Shown here: positions 45,903 through 58,100 of the stretch, piece by piece | Numbering within the stretch: position 1 is the first letter of the stretch | How the letters are laid out: each line of letters starts with the position of its first letter | Assembly (NCBI GenBank): GCA_016709675.1 | Contig: JADJMH010000016.1 | Span: 1-64,000 of the forward strand | Length of the DNA: 64,000 nucleotides | Source of the DNA: Candidatus Accumulibacter proximus | GTDB lineage: Bacteria; Pseudomonadota; Gammaproteobacteria; Burkholderiales; Rhodocyclaceae | Direction: 5' to 3' | Notes under the pieces: generated by a model | What the model saw: only the letters and a program-made list of their open reading frames with translations | Told to the model about the DNA's origin: nothing | Databases searched by the model: none | Made by a program: the position numbers and the translations under genes

Positions 45903-46982
45903 TCAGAGCGAAGTGGCATGAAAAGTTCTCACTCTCGCCCCTACCTTGCGCGTTCTACGCATAACAACGTAAGCCCCGCGTTCTTCGTCGCAGTCGATGG
46001 CTTGAACGAACTCAGCCTCTGCCATCGGGCCGAACGGTGGATCCCCGCTTTCGCGGGGATGACGGCTGTCGTTTATCGGTACCTCTATCTCTGGAAATCG
46101 CCTAAGGTCCTTGCCATAATTTGACATCAGGTTGTAGTCGATCTCGTAGGTCCTCGCTGGCAATAAGCCGAACTCATGCGTTTCGAGCAACTCGATCAAG
46201 CGATCCCCATCGATCAATTCGATCGGTTTGCAACCCGGACGCCGAGCAGCGTCCCGGGCACTGTCCGTGAAGTAGCCGGTGGTGAAAAAGATCCCTTTCT
46301 CGGCATCCCCAACAGCGCCTTGAAAACCCTGCACTTCACGCGAAGAGACCGGACCGGAGTAGCGCTTGCATTGAAAGGCAATCTTGGCTGTGACGATTGG
46401 TCCCAGCGGAAGGTATCCTTCGCCATCGATGCCTTTGTCACCAGTACCGCCTGTTACTCTTACTCTTTCAAGCCCAAGATGCTTCAGGAGATCGGCACAA
46501 AACCTCTCGAACGATTCGGGGGAGAGCGCCTGCAGTTGTACGAGTAACTCTTCACCATATCCGTTCGGCGGACTCGTTACAGAGGGCTGATTTTCGACAG
46601 CTTCTGGCAGAGGTTCCTGCGCTTGTGCCCGCTTCTCGGCATGAATGGCGACCCACTTTCTGGCTATTTCGCGCGCTTGATCGTAGGTGAGGTGGAGTTT
46701 CTGGCTGGACGATGTGAGCATCCAGATCCCGTGTTTGGGTGACGACAGCAACCCTTCCCAAACAAGAAATTGACGAGCCCAAGCGACCTGATTCGGGAAC
46801 CGAAGACTTCCACTTCCGAGCTTGGCGAATCGCTTTTCATCTGGAACATGCGCAAGCCTGGCGACCGAGTTGCAAACCTCTCTCGGTGTGGCTGATCCGT
46901 TCAATTCCCGCAAGGCGTCGAGTATGTATGGCATCCACTGTACGAATTCTGCTTGTCTCTTATCTGTCGTTAGTTGGCTCAT
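45903..46982 (-). CDS. Mrr-like restriction endonuclease
   Basis: A 359-residue protein. The N-terminal Mrr_N winged-helix domain (about residues 15-105: MPYILDALRELNGSATPREVC, ARQFLVWEGLLSSPKHGIWML) precedes a PD-(D/E)XK nuclease: FERFCADLLKHLGLERVRVTGGTGDKGIDGEGYL, then IAFQCKRYSGPVS (D and Q-x-K residues) and FFTTGYFTDSARDAA. Mrr enzymes cut modified DNA. The C-terminal tail contains RHPRESGDPPF, encoded by a mobile palindromic repeat (46041-46060) that stays in frame. An in-frame ATG at 47021 is an alternative start. It lies in an island of toxin-antitoxin genes between livH and putA. Confidence 0.87.
   Translation of the reverse strand: MSQLTTDKRQAEFVQWMPYILDALRELNGSATPREVCNSVARLAHVPDEKRFAKLGSGSLRFPNQVAWARQFLVWEGLLSSPKHGIWMLTSSSQKLHLTYDQAREIARKWVAIHAEKRAQAQEPLPEAVENQPSVTSPPNGYGEELLVQLQALSPESFERFCADLLKHLGLERVRVTGGTGDKGIDGEGYLPLGPIVTAKIAFQCKRYSGPVSSREVQGFQGAVGDAEKGIFFTTGYFTDSARDAARRPGCKPIELIDGDRLIELLETHEFGLLPARTYEIDYNLMSNYGKDLRRFPEIEVPINDSRHPRESGDPPFGPMAEAEFVQAIDCDEERGAYVVMRRTRKVGARVRTFHATSL
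46041..46060 (-). repeat. Perfect 20-bp palindrome inside the mrr-like gene
   Basis: ATCCCCGCTTTCGCGGGGAT: 8-bp arms around a 4-nt loop. It is translated in frame as part of HPRESGD on the minus strand. This is the common proteobacterial intergenic repeat core (GCGGGGAT-type) found here inside a coding region. Confidence 0.75.
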
Positions 46983-47094
46983 GACGTTGCTCAGCTCTGT
47001 TGTGGAAAGCCGGCTTTGCACCCCGATTGCGCCTCAGGGTGCAGCGAATACTTCATTGAAATGTGCACCGTAGCGTGCTCCCGAGAAGGCTTTG

Positions 47095-47382
47095 TCAGGC
47101 GCTTCTTCTGACCAGGTTCACTGTATGCGCGATACCAAGTAGTCCATCTATCGAGATATCTTCATCAAGCAGCGGCCAGTGAATGCCATATCCCGACGGC
47201 GAAACTCTAAATCCCTGCTGTTCTTCTTCGCTTGCCGCTGCCAGGAGTGGGGAGACCTCCTTCAGTTCACGCTGAATTCTCTTGCCGTCAACAACGAGGC
47301 TCAACACGCCGCTCTCTATGGATACATTCTCGACTTGATGATGTTTATTCACCTCGGCCGCCTTTCCTGGAACTCCCGCCAT
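47095..47382 (-). CDS. DUF2442 protein
   Basis: A 95-residue protein with LVVDGKRIQRELKEVSPLLAAAS and FRVSPSGYGIHWPLLDEDISIDGLLGI, the W-P-x-L-D-E-D-I-S-x-x-G-L-L motif of DUF2442. Such proteins are encoded next to DUF4160 partners in proposed toxin-antitoxin-like modules. It overlaps the DUF4160 gene by 34 bp and is second in the pair. The function is not demonstrated. Confidence 0.85.
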   Translation of the reverse strand: MAGVPGKAAEVNKHHQVENVSIESGVLSLVVDGKRIQRELKEVSPLLAAASEEEQQGFRVSPSGYGIHWPLLDEDISIDGLLGIAHTVNLVRRSA

Positions 47383-47606
47383 TGGTCGGTAATATAATCG
47401 AAATGCTGGAATATTATTTGACGTACTTGCTTCTTGTCGCGTGCTGACATTTCGTAAGAATAGGCCTCTTGAATATCAAAATTGTCGACATCAAGCCAGT
47501 ACTTGCACTCCATGCCGCCTTTCCTGCAATGCACGTGGATGGGTTCGTCTCCCTCGTTCGCATAGAAGAAAAAGCGCCAGCCCAATAGGACAAGTATGGT
47601 CGGCAT
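47349..47606 (-). CDS. DUF4160 protein
   Basis: An 85-residue protein: MPTILVLLGWRFFFYANEGDEPIHVHCRKGG is the DUF4160 signature (P-T-I, F-x-F-Y-x-x-E, H-x-H-x). It ends FQHFDYITDQWREFQ. It partners a DUF2442 protein encoded by the overlapping downstream gene. A candidate toxin or regulatory factor, by family context only. It ends 13 bp from the putA side of the island. Confidence 0.83.
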   Translation of the reverse strand: MPTILVLLGWRFFFYANEGDEPIHVHCRKGGMECKYWLDVDNFDIQEAYSYEMSARDKKQVRQIIFQHFDYITDQWREFQERRPR

Positions 47607-47619
47607 CCTGGCGCTCGCA

Positions 47620-50600
47620 TCACTCGCCCGCATCGAGCGCCATCAACCCGGCATTGCCGCCGGCCGCGGTAGTATCAACCGAGACCGTGCGTTCGCTGGC
47701 AAAGCGGTAGAGATAATGCGGGCCACCAGCCTTCGGACCGGTGCCCGAAAGTCCCTCGCCACCAAATGGCTGCACGCCGACGACGGCGCCGATGATGTTG
47801 CGGTTGACGTAGGTGTTGCCGACGTGCAGGCGGTCGGTGATGCGCTTGATGGTTTCATCGATGCGGCTGTGGATGCCCAGCGTCAGGCCGTAGCCGGTAT
47901 GGGCGATGGCCTCGCAGACCTGGTCGAGATCCTCGGCACGCCAGCGGACGACGTGCAGGATCGGCCCGAAGACTTCGCGCTCGAGCCGCGCGATGCTGTC
48001 GATGGCATAGGCGCGCGGGGCAAAGAAGGTGCCGTGGCGGGTCGCTTCCTCGTCGAGCGGGCAGGTGAAGATCGGCGCGGCAAAACTGTCGAGCCAGCGC
48101 GCATGCGCCTGCAGCACGCCGCGTGCCGCCTCGTCGATGACCGGGCCGACGTCGGTGCGCAGGTCGGCCGGGTTGCCAATGCGCAGCTCCTGCATCGCAC
48201 CGGCGAGCATTTCGCACACCCGGTCGGCGATATCGGTCTGGATGAAAAGCACCCGCAGCGCCGAGCAGCGTTGTCCGGCCGAGTTGAAGGCCGAGGCGAC
48301 GACGTCGCGCACGATCTGCTCGGGCAGCGCCGACGAATCGGCGATCAGGGTGTTCTGGCCACCGGTTTCGGCGATCAGCGGCACCAGCGGACCTTCCTTG
48401 CCGGCAAGGGCCTGGGCGATGAGTCGGGCGACCTCGGTAGACCCGGTGAACGCCACGCCGGCACACTCGCGAGCGGCGACCAGTGCCGCTCCGATGCGGC
48501 CATCCCCCGGCAGGAAGGCGAGCGCAGCGCCGGGGATGCCAGCGTGGTGGAGTAGCTCGACGGCGAGGGCGGCGACCAGTGGCGTCTGTTCGGCCGGCTT
48601 GGCGACGACGGTATTGCCGGCCGCCAGTGCTGCGGCGATCTGGCCGACAAAAATCGCCAGCGGGAAATTCCACGGGCTGATGCAGACGAAGACGCCGCGG
48701 CCGTGCAGCGACAGGCTGTTGCGCTCGCCGGTCGGGCCGGGCAGGGGGATCGGCTGCGAGAACTTCTCCCTTGCCTGCGCCGCGTAGTAGCGGCAAAAAT
48801 CGATCGCCTCGCGTACTTCCGAGACCGCGTCGGCCTGCGTCCGGCCGCCTTCGCGGACAATCAGCGCGATCAGTTCCGGCAGGCGTCCCTGCAATCGGTC
48901 GGCGGCGCCGTCGAGGGCGGCCGCACGCTCGCTGGCAGGCGTTCCCTCCCAGGCCGGGAAGGCCGCCTGCGCCGCGGCCATGGCCGCAGCGACGTCGGCA
49001 ACGCTGGCCTCGGTCACCTGACCGACGACCTCGCGCTGGTCGGCCGGCGAGCAGACCGGCTTGCTGCTGCCGCTGCGCGGCCTGCCGCCGATCAGCGGCG
49101 CGGCGACGTAGCTGACACGGGCGCTCTGGTCGATCGCGCTGCGAAGGTTTTCGAGAGTCGGTTTGTCGTTCATGTCCAGTCCTTCGCTGTTGGCGCGCTC
49201 AGCGCCGAAGAGGTTGCGCGGCAGAGGGATACGGTCCTGGCGCTTGACCGCCAGGGCGGCGGCTTTTTCGACCGGATCGGCGATCAGGTCGTCGATCGGC
49301 AGGGTGGCGTCGGCGATGCGGTTGACGAACGACGAGTTGGCGCCGTTCTCGAGCAGGCGACGCACCAGGTAGGCCAGCAGATCCTCGTGGCTGCCGACCG
49401 GTGCGTAGACCCGGCAGGCGCGGCCCCAGTGGGCTTCTCCGACGATCTGGTCGTAAAGCTCTTCGCCCATGCCGTGCAGGCGCTGGTATTCCCATTCATC
49501 GCTGCCGCCGGCGCTGATCGCGATCTCGGCGACGGCGGCCAGGGTGTGCGCGTTGTGCGTCGCGAACGCCGGGTAGAAAGCCGCCGGGTCGGCGAACAGG
49601 CGTCTGGCGCAGGCGAGGTACGACAGGTCGCTCGACACCTTGCGGGTGAATACCGGGTAGTCGCTGAGACCACGTTCCTGCGCCAGCTTGATCTCGGCAT
49701 CCCAGTAGGCGCCCTTGCACAGGCGGACCATCAGCCGGCGGTTGGCGCGGTGGGCGAGGTCGGCGAGCCAGTCGATGACTGGCAGCGCACGCTTCTGGTA
49801 GGCCTGGACCGCCAGTCCGAGGCCGTTCCAGCCAGCGAGTTCGTGGTCGGTGGCGAGCGCCTCGATCAGGTCGAGCGACATTTCAAGCCGATCAACTTCC
49901 TCGGCGTCAATCGTGAAGCCGACGTTGCGCGCCTTGGCCCGCACCGCCAGTTCCTTGACCGCCGGCAGCAACTCCTGGCGAACGCGATCCTCGTTGGCAA
50001 CCTCGTAGCGCGGATGCAGCGCCGAAAGCTTGATCGAGATCGACGGCGCCTCGAAAGCCGGGCGGCCTTCCGCGGCGTCGCCAATCGCCCGGATCGCCTT
50101 GCTGTAGGACTCGAAATAGCGCAGGGCGTCGGCGCTGCTGCGCGCCGACTCGCCGAGCATGTCGTAGGAGTGACGGTAGCCGGCTTTCTCGGCGCTGCGC
50201 GCACGGTCCAGCGCTTCGTGGATGTTGCGGCCCATGACGAACTGCTTGCCCAGGATGCGCATGGCGGTGATCACCGCCTGCCGGATCACCGGTTCGCCGG
50301 CGCGCGCGACCATGCGTTTGAGCGTGCCGCTGAGATTGCGGTCTTCGTTGTCAAGATTGACGATGCGGCCGGTGAGCATCAGCGCCCAGGTGCCGGCGTT
50401 TACAAAGGTGCTGTGCGAGGCCCCGAGCCGTTTCTCCCATTCGGTGTTGCCGATCTTGTCGCGAATCAGACGATCGACTGTCACCGCATCGGGGATGCGC
50501 AGCAACGCCTCGGCGAGGCACATGAGGACGACCCCCTCGCGCGACGAGAGGTCGTAAGTGGCAAGGAAAGCGTCGATGCCCCCCGTGTTCTGGCGGCTGT

Positions 50601-50763
50601 CACGCACCGTCTGGACCAGCGGCGCGGCACGCTCGTGGATGCCGCGCTGCTCGGAATGGGTGAAACGGGCCAGTGCGATCAGTTCCTCGACGACCTGTGC
50701 TTCGTCGATCCGATGATATTCGCGCAGACGCTGGCGTAGTAGAGGGGTATGGGCGTCGCTCAT
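47620..50763 (-). CDS. putA: Bifunctional proline dehydrogenase / L-glutamate gamma-semialdehyde dehydrogenase PutA
   Basis: A 1,047-residue enzyme that oxidises proline to glutamate in two steps. The FAD-dependent PRODH barrel covers about residues 90-460 (ALHPRYEVANEDRV, KGAYWDAEIKLAQERGLSDYPVFTRK, THNAHTLAAVAE, YAPVGSHEDLLAYLVRRLLENGANSSF). The ALDH domain covers about 540-1010 (ISPWNFPLAIFVGQIAAALAAGNTVVAKPAEQTP, FTGSTEVARLI, AETGGQN, the nucleophile Cys in AFNSAGQRCSALR). An N-terminal ribbon-helix-helix domain is absent, so this is the bifunctional type that does not repress its own gene. The start at 50763 has GGAAGG upstream. It sits between the island and livK. Confidence 0.95.
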   Translation of the reverse strand: MSDAHTPLLRQRLREYHRIDEAQVVEELIALARFTHSEQRGIHERAAPLVQTVRDSRQNTGGIDAFLATYDLSSREGVVLMCLAEALLRIPDAVTVDRLIRDKIGNTEWEKRLGASHSTFVNAGTWALMLTGRIVNLDNEDRNLSGTLKRMVARAGEPVIRQAVITAMRILGKQFVMGRNIHEALDRARSAEKAGYRHSYDMLGESARSSADALRYFESYSKAIRAIGDAAEGRPAFEAPSISIKLSALHPRYEVANEDRVRQELLPAVKELAVRAKARNVGFTIDAEEVDRLEMSLDLIEALATDHELAGWNGLGLAVQAYQKRALPVIDWLADLAHRANRRLMVRLCKGAYWDAEIKLAQERGLSDYPVFTRKVSSDLSYLACARRLFADPAAFYPAFATHNAHTLAAVAEIAISAGGSDEWEYQRLHGMGEELYDQIVGEAHWGRACRVYAPVGSHEDLLAYLVRRLLENGANSSFVNRIADATLPIDDLIADPVEKAAALAVKRQDRIPLPRNLFGAERANSEGLDMNDKPTLENLRSAIDQSARVSYVAAPLIGGRPRSGSSKPVCSPADQREVVGQVTEASVADVAAAMAAAQAAFPAWEGTPASERAAALDGAADRLQGRLPELIALIVREGGRTQADAVSEVREAIDFCRYYAAQAREKFSQPIPLPGPTGERNSLSLHGRGVFVCISPWNFPLAIFVGQIAAALAAGNTVVAKPAEQTPLVAALAVELLHHAGIPGAALAFLPGDGRIGAALVAARECAGVAFTGSTEVARLIAQALAGKEGPLVPLIAETGGQNTLIADSSALPEQIVRDVVASAFNSAGQRCSALRVLFIQTDIADRVCEMLAGAMQELRIGNPADLRTDVGPVIDEAARGVLQAHARWLDSFAAPIFTCPLDEEATRHGTFFAPRAYAIDSIARLEREVFGPILHVVRWRAEDLDQVCEAIAHTGYGLTLGIHSRIDETIKRITDRLHVGNTYVNRNIIGAVVGVQPFGGEGLSGTGPKAGGPHYLYRFASERTVSVDTTAAGGNAGLMALDAGE

Positions 50764-50890
50764 CGTACCTTCCAATTGGATTCGGCGTCGACACCAGGTG
50801 TCGCGCGGGTTTGACCTCAGTTCCGCCGGACGGCGGCGGTCGGCGCTGCGGCAAGCTGAAGGGCCCGCTGCCGCGCCCGGGGCAGGGCGC

Positions 50891-50920
50891 GGGCGTGTCC
50901 GCGCGTCGGCGGACACGCCC
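50891..50920 (-). terminator. Terminator downstream of livK
   Basis: GGGCGTGTCCGC (50891-50902) pairs perfectly with GCGGACACGCCC (50909-50920) around GCGTCG, a 12-bp stem 7 bp past the livK stop. No T-tract follows on the minus strand. Confidence 0.6.
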
Positions 50921-50926
50921 GGACGA

Positions 50927-52024
50927 TTACTTCTTCACGTAGTCGTACTTGCCATCTTTCCACTGGTAGACGACGAATGCCGGCGCCGAACTGTTCCCCT
51001 TGGCGTCGAAGGACAGCTTGCCGATCACCGTGTCGAAGGTGCCGTTGCGCAGCGCTTTCTCGATGTCGGCGAACTTCGTGCTCTTGGCCTTGGTGGCAGC
51101 CTGGTCGAAGAGCTGGAAAGCGGCGTAGGCATAAAGAACGTAACCTTCCGGCTCAACCTTGGCGTCGTGGAACTTCTTGACGACCGGTGCAGCACTCGGG
51201 TTCTTGCGCGCGTCCGGGCCGAAGGTGAAGAGCACGTTGTTCGCCTCCGGGCCAGCCGCAGTCGCCAGCTCGGTGTTGGACATGGTATCGCCGCCCATCA
51301 CTGTCAGTTTCAGGCCGGCCTGTTGTGCCTGACGCAGGATCAGCGCCACTTCGGTATGGTAACCGCCGTAGGACATGACCTCGATGCCGGAGGATTTGAG
51401 CTTGCTGACCAGTCCGGAGTAATCCTTCTCGCCGGCCGTGATCGACTCGCGCAGCGCCGGTTTGACGCCCTTGGCCTCCATCGCCTTGGCCACTTCGTCA
51501 GCCAGTCCCTTGCCGTAGGCACTCTTGTCATCGACGACGGCGATCTTCTTGCCCTTGAACTTTTCCACCAGGTAGGCACCGGCCACCTGGCCCTGTTGAT
51601 CGTCACGACCGGCGATGGCAAAGATGTTCTTGAGGCCGCGGTCGGTCACCTTGGGGTTGGTCGACACGGTGACCACCGGTATGTTGGCCTCGACGTAAAC
51701 TTCGGACGCCGGGATCGTCGAGGACGAGCACCAGTGACCGTGCATGAAGATGATCTTCTTGTTGACCATCGTGTTGGCGACCGAAACGGCCTGCTTCGGG
51801 TCGCAGGCATCGTCGCCGATTTCGAGCTTCAGCTTCTGGCCGACGACACCGCCCTTGGCGTTGATGTCGGCGATCGCCATCTCCGCGCCCTTGCGGATCT
51901 GGTCGCCCGCCGAGGCGTACTGACCGGTCATCGGGCCGGCAATGGCGACCAGGTGATCGGCCCAGGCGTTACTGCCGGCGAGGGCGAACAGGCTGAAGCC
52001 GGTCGCGAGAATGTGTTTGTTCAT
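50927..52024 (-). CDS. livK: Branched-chain amino-acid-binding periplasmic protein LivK/J
   Basis: A 365-residue exported protein with signal peptide MNKHILATGFSLFALAGSNAWA. The Peripla_BP_6 fold is clear from IAGPMTGQYASAGDQIRKGAEMAIADINAKGG, DDACDPKQAVSVANTMV (Cys pair DDACDPK...GHWCSSS as in LivJ/K), and KIAVVDDKSAYGKGLADEV. It would feed LivHMGF, encoded 5.5 kb away on the same strand. Its ATG overlaps the stop of a GntR regulator gene (52021-52024). Confidence 0.92.
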   Translation of the reverse strand: MNKHILATGFSLFALAGSNAWADHLVAIAGPMTGQYASAGDQIRKGAEMAIADINAKGGVVGQKLKLEIGDDACDPKQAVSVANTMVNKKIIFMHGHWCSSSTIPASEVYVEANIPVVTVSTNPKVTDRGLKNIFAIAGRDDQQGQVAGAYLVEKFKGKKIAVVDDKSAYGKGLADEVAKAMEAKGVKPALRESITAGEKDYSGLVSKLKSSGIEVMSYGGYHTEVALILRQAQQAGLKLTVMGGDTMSNTELATAAGPEANNVLFTFGPDARKNPSAAPVVKKFHDAKVEPEGYVLYAYAAFQLFDQAATKAKSTKFADIEKALRNGTFDTVIGKLSFDAKGNSSAPAFVVYQWKDGKYDYVKK

Positions 52025-52713
52025 GTGTTGCCTCCTCTGCTACGGTGGTCGTTAAGGTAAGTGACAAGTGACGCACCCGCATCGAGCACGTGCGCCCGAG
52101 TGAGTTCTGCCGCCGCGTCGGGGTCCCGGCGGACAAACGCGCCGAGAATCTCGGCGTGTTCGTGCTGGGTCTTGGGCATTTCGGTGGTAACGGACAGGAG
52201 CGCCCGGACATAGCGCTCGACCTTGTTGTACAGGGAACGGATTTCGGCGAGCAGGATCGGTCGTCCGGCTGCCGCGTAGAGCGTCGAATGAAAGAGCCAG
52301 TTCAGTTCGCCCCAGCGGCCGGCGTCGCCGGCGCGGCCGAACTCGTCAAGATGGTGGCGCGCCTGCTCGATGACCTGGTCGCTGATCAGGGGCGCTGAAA
52401 GACGCGCTGCGCGCGCTTCGAGCATCGCCCGGATTTCCATGTACTCGTCGATTTCGGCAGTGGACAGCGAAGCGACGACGGCGCCGCGGTTGCGCAGGAA
52501 GGTCACCAGCCCTTTCGCCTCGAGGTGCTTGAGTGCTTCGCGAACGGGAATCTTGCTGACGTGAAAATGGGCGGCGATCTCGTCCTGCCGGAGCAGTTCA
52601 CCGGCCGGCAGCAGGCCATCGACGATCGCTTTCTTGAGCGTCTGCGCGACATGATCCGACGCGCTGAGGCGTGGCATCTTCTGGGCGGCGACAAGCTCAA
52701 GAACTGAAGGCAT
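52021..52713 (-). CDS. GntR-family (FadR/FCD-type) transcriptional regulator
   Basis: A 230-residue protein. The winged HTH is at residues 15-80 (SASDHVAQTLKKAIVDGLLPAGELLRQDEIAAHFHVSKIPVREALKHLEAKGLV) and the FCD effector domain follows (EYMEIRAMLEARAARLSAPL, FHSTLYAAAGRP, EHAEILGAFVRRDPDAA, with metal-binding His residues). Such regulators usually bind a carboxylic acid or amino acid. It overlaps livK by 4 bp (ATGA), so it probably controls the livK or put/liv genes. Two starts are possible, 52713 and 52677; neither has a clear Shine-Dalgarno site. Confidence 0.85.
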   Translation of the reverse strand: MPSVLELVAAQKMPRLSASDHVAQTLKKAIVDGLLPAGELLRQDEIAAHFHVSKIPVREALKHLEAKGLVTFLRNRGAVVASLSTAEIDEYMEIRAMLEARAARLSAPLISDQVIEQARHHLDEFGRAGDAGRWGELNWLFHSTLYAAAGRPILLAEIRSLYNKVERYVRALLSVTTEMPKTQHEHAEILGAFVRRDPDAAAELTRAHVLDAGASLVTYLNDHRSRGGNT

Positions 52714-52945
52714 CGGCAGCGAGGGAACTCCGAAGATCGTATACGATATAAGCTGTTGGCCGCGACCATACAGACTGAGTTCGCGCTTGGCAAGCTGCAG
52801 TGCAGCAATCATGCAACCGGAGCCAAACCCGCCGTCGAGAAAATTGCGGGCAGCTGCCGCCAGGCCCGGTTCTCCTGGATCAGGGGCGCGGCGATCCGCT
52901 CGTAACGCCGGTGATTGGCAGCCGTTCCTGTAGAATCCCGGGCCG

Positions 52946-55162
<2,217 letters not shown>

Positions 55163-58100
55163 GCCACTCGATCGGGAGGAGGATCGGCGACGCGATCAGA
55201 CGCAGAATCGATTCAAGCAGGTCGCGCCGCTTGATGCCGAAACGAAAGTCGGTGAACGTTCCGCTGGCCCGCAACGGGGTTTGCAGGCGAAACGGAGCGA
55301 AACCCTTTGCGCGCGGGCGAAAAACGAACGCCAGCTTTTCGCTCGCCAGGTCGGCGCTGCCAGTGCCGCGAATGCGCACCCGGGTCGTATCGATAATCAT
55401 CTTGTCGTCGGGCAGCTTGCCGTCCTTGAGGTCGAAGCGGCCAACGACACAGTTCAGGTGGGCGTCCCCGCCCGGATCAATCAGCGGCACCAGCGAAAGC
55501 ACGAGATTCACCGACCACAGACTGAAGATGCCAGTGCGCAGTTCCGTCGGCCAAACGGCAAAGTCAACTCGTCCGTTGGCGTGGTGCATGATCGTATTCA
55601 GTGACGGTGCCCTGCCCGCAAACTCCAGATTCATGCTGAAGAGTCCTCTGGTGTCGTCCTTCCGGCTCAGGCGGCGGGCAATGATGCCGTAGTCGAAGCG
55701 CTCGACGTAAGCGCCTGCGGCGAGCTCGATCTCGGACAAGGTCGGGTCGTAGGCAACGGCAAGCCGCAGGGTTCCCCCAGGGATATTGACCATGGCCGGG
55801 CCGAGGAACAGACGCCCGTTGACAACCTGGACGCGCAAGGAACCGTCGGCAAGCCGGTCGCTTCCGGAAAGCACCTCCTGTACTTCCACATCGAGGTAGG
55901 CATCGAGCCGGCGCAGGAATCCGGCGCCCAGCAGGCGCTCGGTCTGCCCGACTACCTTGCTTGCCGTCAGGCGCAGGGCTTCGGCCCTGCTCGCCCTGGG
56001 CGGTTCCTCGGCAAGGCGTTCCGGCAGAGGGAAGTCGTCGAGTTGAATGCTGGGCGCGTTCACCCGCACGTCGAGCCGCGGCCGTGCTCCACTCATGTCG
56101 AGCGTGCCTGTTCCCTCGAGTCGGTTTTCCCCGACGCGCAACAAGAGCCCCTGCAGTTCGTAGCCGGTCGGCGTCATGCGCAGCGGGCCGCGCAGCGACC
56201 AGGGACCCCACGCCGGGAGTTCAACCCGCGCCAGTTCGCTGAGCGAGTCGAGCCGCTCGCCGCTCAGCTCGAAGGTGAGCTGTCCGGAGCGCCCGAGTGG
56301 CAGTGCCACCTCGCCCTCAAGCGTCAGGCGTGCCCCCGCTGCCTGCGCCACCAGTGAGAAGGGCAGATGCGTCGCATCGCGCAGCATGTCCGCGAGTCGT
56401 CCGCTGCTGAGCCTGATATCGAGCGCAGTCTCGTCGAGCGTGCCGTTGAGAGCAACCCGGATCGGCTCGCCCGGCAGGACACCGATCTTGGCCTCGGTGA
56501 CGCCGAACTCGGTGACCGGACGTTGCAGCGCACCGAGCACGCTGATGCGCCCGCCGATCACGCGCGCCTCGAATGACGAGAGCCTGGCGAGCTCGCGGAG
56601 GGTCTTGCCGCGCCCGCGCAGGGTGAGCTGCAACTTGTCGGCGCGCCCATCGATGTCCTCTGCGGCGCCGATGTCGCGCAGAAGTGCGCCGACGTCGATT
56701 TCGCCTGTGGAGAGATCGAGCCGTGCTTCGGGGACGTCGCCGCGCAGGTTGAGCGCAACAAGCCCCGTGAACGGTACGCCGGCGACCTTGCCGCTGAGCG
56801 CTGACGGCGGCAATCGCGCCTCGCGGACGCGGCCGACGAAAGCGACGTCCTCGAGATCGGTGCGGCCGAGGAGTACGTGCTGCAACGCCAGGCTGAGGTC
56901 GGCGTCAGGAAGGTCAGCGGCGTCGGGAAAAACCGGTTCGTCGCTGCCCCGGCTGGTGCTGGCGCGCAACGTCGCGAGTTCCGGCACATCGATCAGCGGA
57001 CTGCGCACAGACGCCACGGTGATCGGCCGATCGCCGACGCGGGAGCGCTTGGCATCAATCGTCAGCTCGCTGCGACCGAGCTTGAGCCTCGTCTGCTCCA
57101 GGTACCAGGCGTCAGTGGCGATCCGCGCGCGACCGCGCAGGGCGAGGGGCAGTTTCGATGCCGGCGCGACGCTCAGCCAGCGCGCCAGGTCCCCTGTGCG
57201 GCGGGCCTCAAAAAAAAAGCTCAGAGCGGTTTCGCGCGTTGCGTCGGGGCGCGCGAGCGTGCCCTCGATGCGCAGTTTCGCCGGCGCCGCCGCGATCTCG
57301 AATTCGATCGGGGTTGCCGACTCGCGCAGCATCTCGGGCAGTGTGCCGCCGCGCATCGAGAGTTTCACAGGCTCGCCGAGCAGCGTCCCGCGCGCGCTGC
57401 CCCGCAGTCGCTGGCCACGGCGCAGCGCAAGGTCGAGCGTGTCGACCGTGATGACAATCGGGCGTGCGTCGGTCAGTTTGCCGTAGCTCAAGTGTGTGTT
57501 CGCCGCCTTGAGTGAAAGCTCAAGATCACTCACCAGTGAGTCAAGCGTTTCGCCACGTCCACCGAGGAGCAACTCAATGTGCCCGAGCCTGCCTTCGATC
57601 TCGGCAGCTCCGTGCAGCTCCCGTGCCAGGTCGCCGAGCGCAGCGTCCTTCGCTGCGAAACGCAGCGCCAGTGTTGGTGTAGGTGCCGCCGTATCGAGGT
57701 CGAGGCGACCCGAGAATCGGGCGCTGGCCATTGTGGCGCTGGTTGGCACTCGCACGCCGTTGGCGTCGGCGCGCAGATCGAACTTCGCGTCGCGAATGTC
57801 GACGGGCAACCCGAGCCAGCGGCCGACACTCAAGTCAACGTCGACGTCGAGCGGCACAAGATCGCGCAGGGGCGGCACCTGCCGCTGCAGCGCGGCGGAG
57901 TCAAGCGCTTTGTCCGGTGCGCCCTGACCACTGGCGAGGAACGGGCGGAGGTCGAGGGCGGCGACGCTGAGCGCGCCGCTGAGGCTTGGCCGGGCCCCGC
58001 CGAAAGCGAGCGTGAGTTGCCCGGTAAGCTCGTTCGTCGTCGTGTTGTCCGGCAATTCAGCGACGGCATCAGCCGGCGCGACGAGCGCGTCATTCGCCGC

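Noticed and set aside
48703..50739. 678-codon plus-strand frame opposite putA
   Set aside because: Antisense shadow of the conserved PutA gene with no recognisable domain.
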